A stretch of DNA of 64,000 bases, taken from contig NZ_JABUZG010000053.1 of assembly GCF_014897815.1 (NCBI RefSeq), positions 1 through 64,000 on the forward strand. The letters are read 5' to 3'. The translations under genes and the position numbers were made by a program. The notes beneath the pieces were generated by a model. It ran no database searches. It was not told the DNA's origin and saw only the letters and a program-made list of their open reading frames with translations. How positions within the stretch are numbered: the stretch's first letter is position 1; each line of letters begins with the position of its first letter. Positions 62,424-64,000 of this stretch are shown one piece after another. Source of the DNA: Psychrobacter sp. PG1 (GTDB taxonomy: Bacteria > Pseudomonadota > Gammaproteobacteria > Pseudomonadales > Moraxellaceae).

Positions 62424-62456
62424 AAAAAGGCTGTTATATCGAATAACAGCCTTTTT
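62424..62456. terminator. Terminator downstream of pbpG
   Basis: A perfect 14-bp stem, AAAAAGGCTGTTAT with ATAACAGCCTTTTT, five-base loop and T-runs on both strands. It ends pbpG transcription before thiE, so thiE needs its own promoter, which must lie in or next to the MITE-like element. Confidence 0.9.
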
Positions 62457-62477
62457 ATAAATGCTAAAACAGTAAAG

Positions 62478-63566
62478 TTATACCGTGCGGCGTGTCGCTA
62501 GACTGTTTAGAATATTTTTGGCATCACCCCAACGTGTGGCTGAGCTGTTCGCTCCTAAGATGACAATAATTGCTGGGCGGTTATTCACACGCGTTTCCAT
62601 GACCACACAACGACCAGCTTCATTGATAAAACCTGTTTTTGAGATACCAATTGGATAATCACCGGCACGAACCAAGCTACTGGTGTTATTGGCTTTATAA
62701 GTACGGTTACCACTTGAGTAGTTAGAAACATAAAAGTCATAGCTCTTGGTAGTCGAGAAACGACGAATCACGTCATAGTTACCCGCCGCGCGAACCATTT
62801 TAACCAAGTCATTTGATGAAGCGACGTTGCGCTTATCAAGACCCGTTGGATCACCAAAGAAAGCCGTGGTCATACCCAGATCTTGAGCTTTACGATTCAT
62901 GGCACGTATAAAGGCAGTATAGCCACCTGGATAATTACGCGCTAAACTCTTTGCTGCTGGATTTTCTGATTTCATCAGTGCCATCAGCAACATCTCAGCA
63001 CGATTCAAACGATCGCCTGATTTAAGGTTAGAGCTGGCACGCTTAGGGCCGACGAAATCTTCTGGATCGAGTGTGAGTTCTTCACGCATATCGAGACCAG
63101 CATCCAATACGACCATAGCCGTCATCACTTTAGAGATACTGGCCATTGGGCGCGCAATGTCAGCATCTTTTTCATAAATAGATTCGCCCGTTTCAGCATC
63201 GATGACCGCGACACTACGCGAATCAGTGCTGATCGGTATCATGTTACTGCTACCAAATGAGCCACGATACGTTGTATTGTAGCTATTACTGCTATTGTAA
63301 CTGTTATTACTACTACCGAAGCTATTGGCGTTGGTGATACTGGTCGTACCATTGCCACTATCAACTTTCTTGATAGCTGAGCCTTTGGATTTATACATAA
63401 TATTGCGTGCTTCAGACAAACTATCGGCACCGCCCCAACTCATGCGAGCACTAGAGCTAGTGTCGGCGCTACCATTAATAGTAAGTGCCGCTTGTGCAAC
63501 ACTGCCCAAACTCAATGAAATCATAGCAGCGATTAATTGCTGTTTGGTTAATGGTAGTTGCTTCAT
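62478..63566 (-). CDS. pbpG: D-alanyl-D-alanine endopeptidase/carboxypeptidase, PBP7 type
   Basis: A 362-residue secreted serine peptidase of peptidoglycan. Signal peptide KQQLIAAMISLSLGSVAQA. A Ser/Asn/Gly-rich linker (about residues 60-110: GSSNNSYNSSNSYNTTYRGS) precedes the catalytic domain, which has SxxK in ARPMASISKVMTAMVV, SxN in VASSNDLV and KTG in IGISKTGFINEAGRC. An AGGAGG site six bases before ATG 63,566 fixes the start; the frame opens earlier at a GTG. It trims or cleaves cross-links in the wall. Confidence 0.93.
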   Translation of the reverse strand: MKQLPLTKQQLIAAMISLSLGSVAQAALTINGSADTSSSARMSWGGADSLSEARNIMYKSKGSAIKKVDSGNGTTSITNANSFGSSNNSYNSSNSYNTTYRGSFGSSNMIPISTDSRSVAVIDAETGESIYEKDADIARPMASISKVMTAMVVLDAGLDMREELTLDPEDFVGPKRASSNLKSGDRLNRAEMLLMALMKSENPAAKSLARNYPGGYTAFIRAMNRKAQDLGMTTAFFGDPTGLDKRNVASSNDLVKMVRAAGNYDVIRRFSTTKSYDFYVSNYSSGNRTYKANNTSSLVRAGDYPIGISKTGFINEAGRCVVMETRVNNRPAIIVILGANSSATRWGDAKNILNSLATRRTV

Positions 63567-64000
63567 TATGCCTCCTGCTGTCACGATGCTGTTAATTAGA
63601 GAATCAGTTACATACTAACCAATAGCAACAACGTACGTAGCGTTTATGAATGGGTTTATAAGTACTCGTATAGAGTTTTTGTATTTTTAGTGTATCATGG
63701 TTTGCATTTAAGTTTAATGTATCAAGCTGATTTAATAATTTATTTTGGTGTAATTCAAATTTTACTACAACCACTTTATATTACAGAAACATTGACTCAC
63801 ATTTCAGCAATATATCTTAACTTTGAACACTGTAATTATTCGTTTTCTGTTATATTAAACAATAGTATCTATCTAAAAGATTAGCAATATTTTATTTTTT
63901 TCAAAAACTAAAAAAACGACTCTAATGATTTTATTTTTTGTCATTTAGCGTCAATAAAAGCCTTCATTCTGACACACAACAAAGAGTATCGTTATGATTA
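63567..64000. other. AT-rich intergenic region at the window edge
   Basis: No gene is supported. The 64-codon frame at 63,690-63,884 is AT-driven and lacks a ribosome site. The last bases (AAAGAGTATCGTTATGATTA) could hold the start of a gene outside the window. Confidence 0.4.

Noticed and set aside
63690..63884. 64-codon frame near the window end
   Set aside because: AT-driven, no ribosome site, no recognisable protein features.

Overview
The window looks like a chromosomal segment of a low-GC gammaproteobacterium of the family Moraxellaceae, most likely Psychrobacter. This rests on recalled gene-content resemblance, not on any search. The clues are an Acinetobacter fimsbactin/acinetobactin-type siderophore locus, a two-domain polyphosphate:AMP phosphotransferase, a ubiE-ubiJ-ubiB block, ruvA/ruvB, and pgk and fba close together. 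No rRNA, CRISPR array or complete prophage is present.

Region 1 (about 1-30,000) is a complete catecholate/hydroxamate siderophore locus. From the left it has an AraC-type regulator, a TonB-dependent receptor behind a Fur box, an RhtX/FptX-type permease and a DUF2470-fused siderophore-interacting ferric reductase. A long leftward operon (24,595 down to 6,596) follows: isochorismate synthase, free-standing isochorismatase, DHB dehydrogenase, three NRPS proteins (ArCP-Cy-vestigial A-PCP; Cy-A-dead PCP; C-PCP-C), DHB-AMP ligase, amine N-hydroxylase, N-acyltransferase, type II thioesterase and MATE exporter. A divergent rightward pair (ornithine decarboxylase-like enzyme and DAHP synthase) supplies diamine and shikimate-pathway carbon, and a phosphopantetheinyl transferase activates the carriers. 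The gene set predicts a fimsbactin-like product: DHB, an azoline from Ser/Thr/Cys, and N-acetyl-N-hydroxyputrescine. A decayed IS5-family element sits between the two Fur-controlled divergent promoters.

Region 2 (about 30,400-41,200) is accessory DNA flanked by two diverged copies of a roughly 230-bp segment carrying a terminator hairpin; the right copy lies beside tRNA-Asp, whose 3' end is partly duplicated. Its left half is an orphan type VI secretion array: VgrG 3' remnants interspersed with lipoproteins and a Tdi1-like (GAD-like/DUF1851) protein, probably immunity genes, plus one candidate effector. Its right half is a copper-response module: two DUF305 proteins and a DUF411 protein, divergent from a CusR/CusS-like two-component system, with a perfectly symmetrical CusR-type operator between them.

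Region 3 (about 41,200-64,000) is housekeeping chromosome: tRNA-Asp and tRNA-Val with their promoter, glutathione peroxidase, MsrB, an HTH-aminotransferase fusion with an operator-like repeat cluster, Pit phosphate transporter, polyphosphate:AMP phosphotransferase, ubiquinone genes, a D-lactate dehydrogenase-like flavoprotein, RuvA/RuvB, Fba, Pgk, a DksA/TraR-type protein, ThiE and a PBP7-type peptidase. Five short non-coding elements (MITE-like) share the terminal repeats of the IS5-family element and are scattered through regions 1 and 3; one abuts the thiE ribosome binding site.
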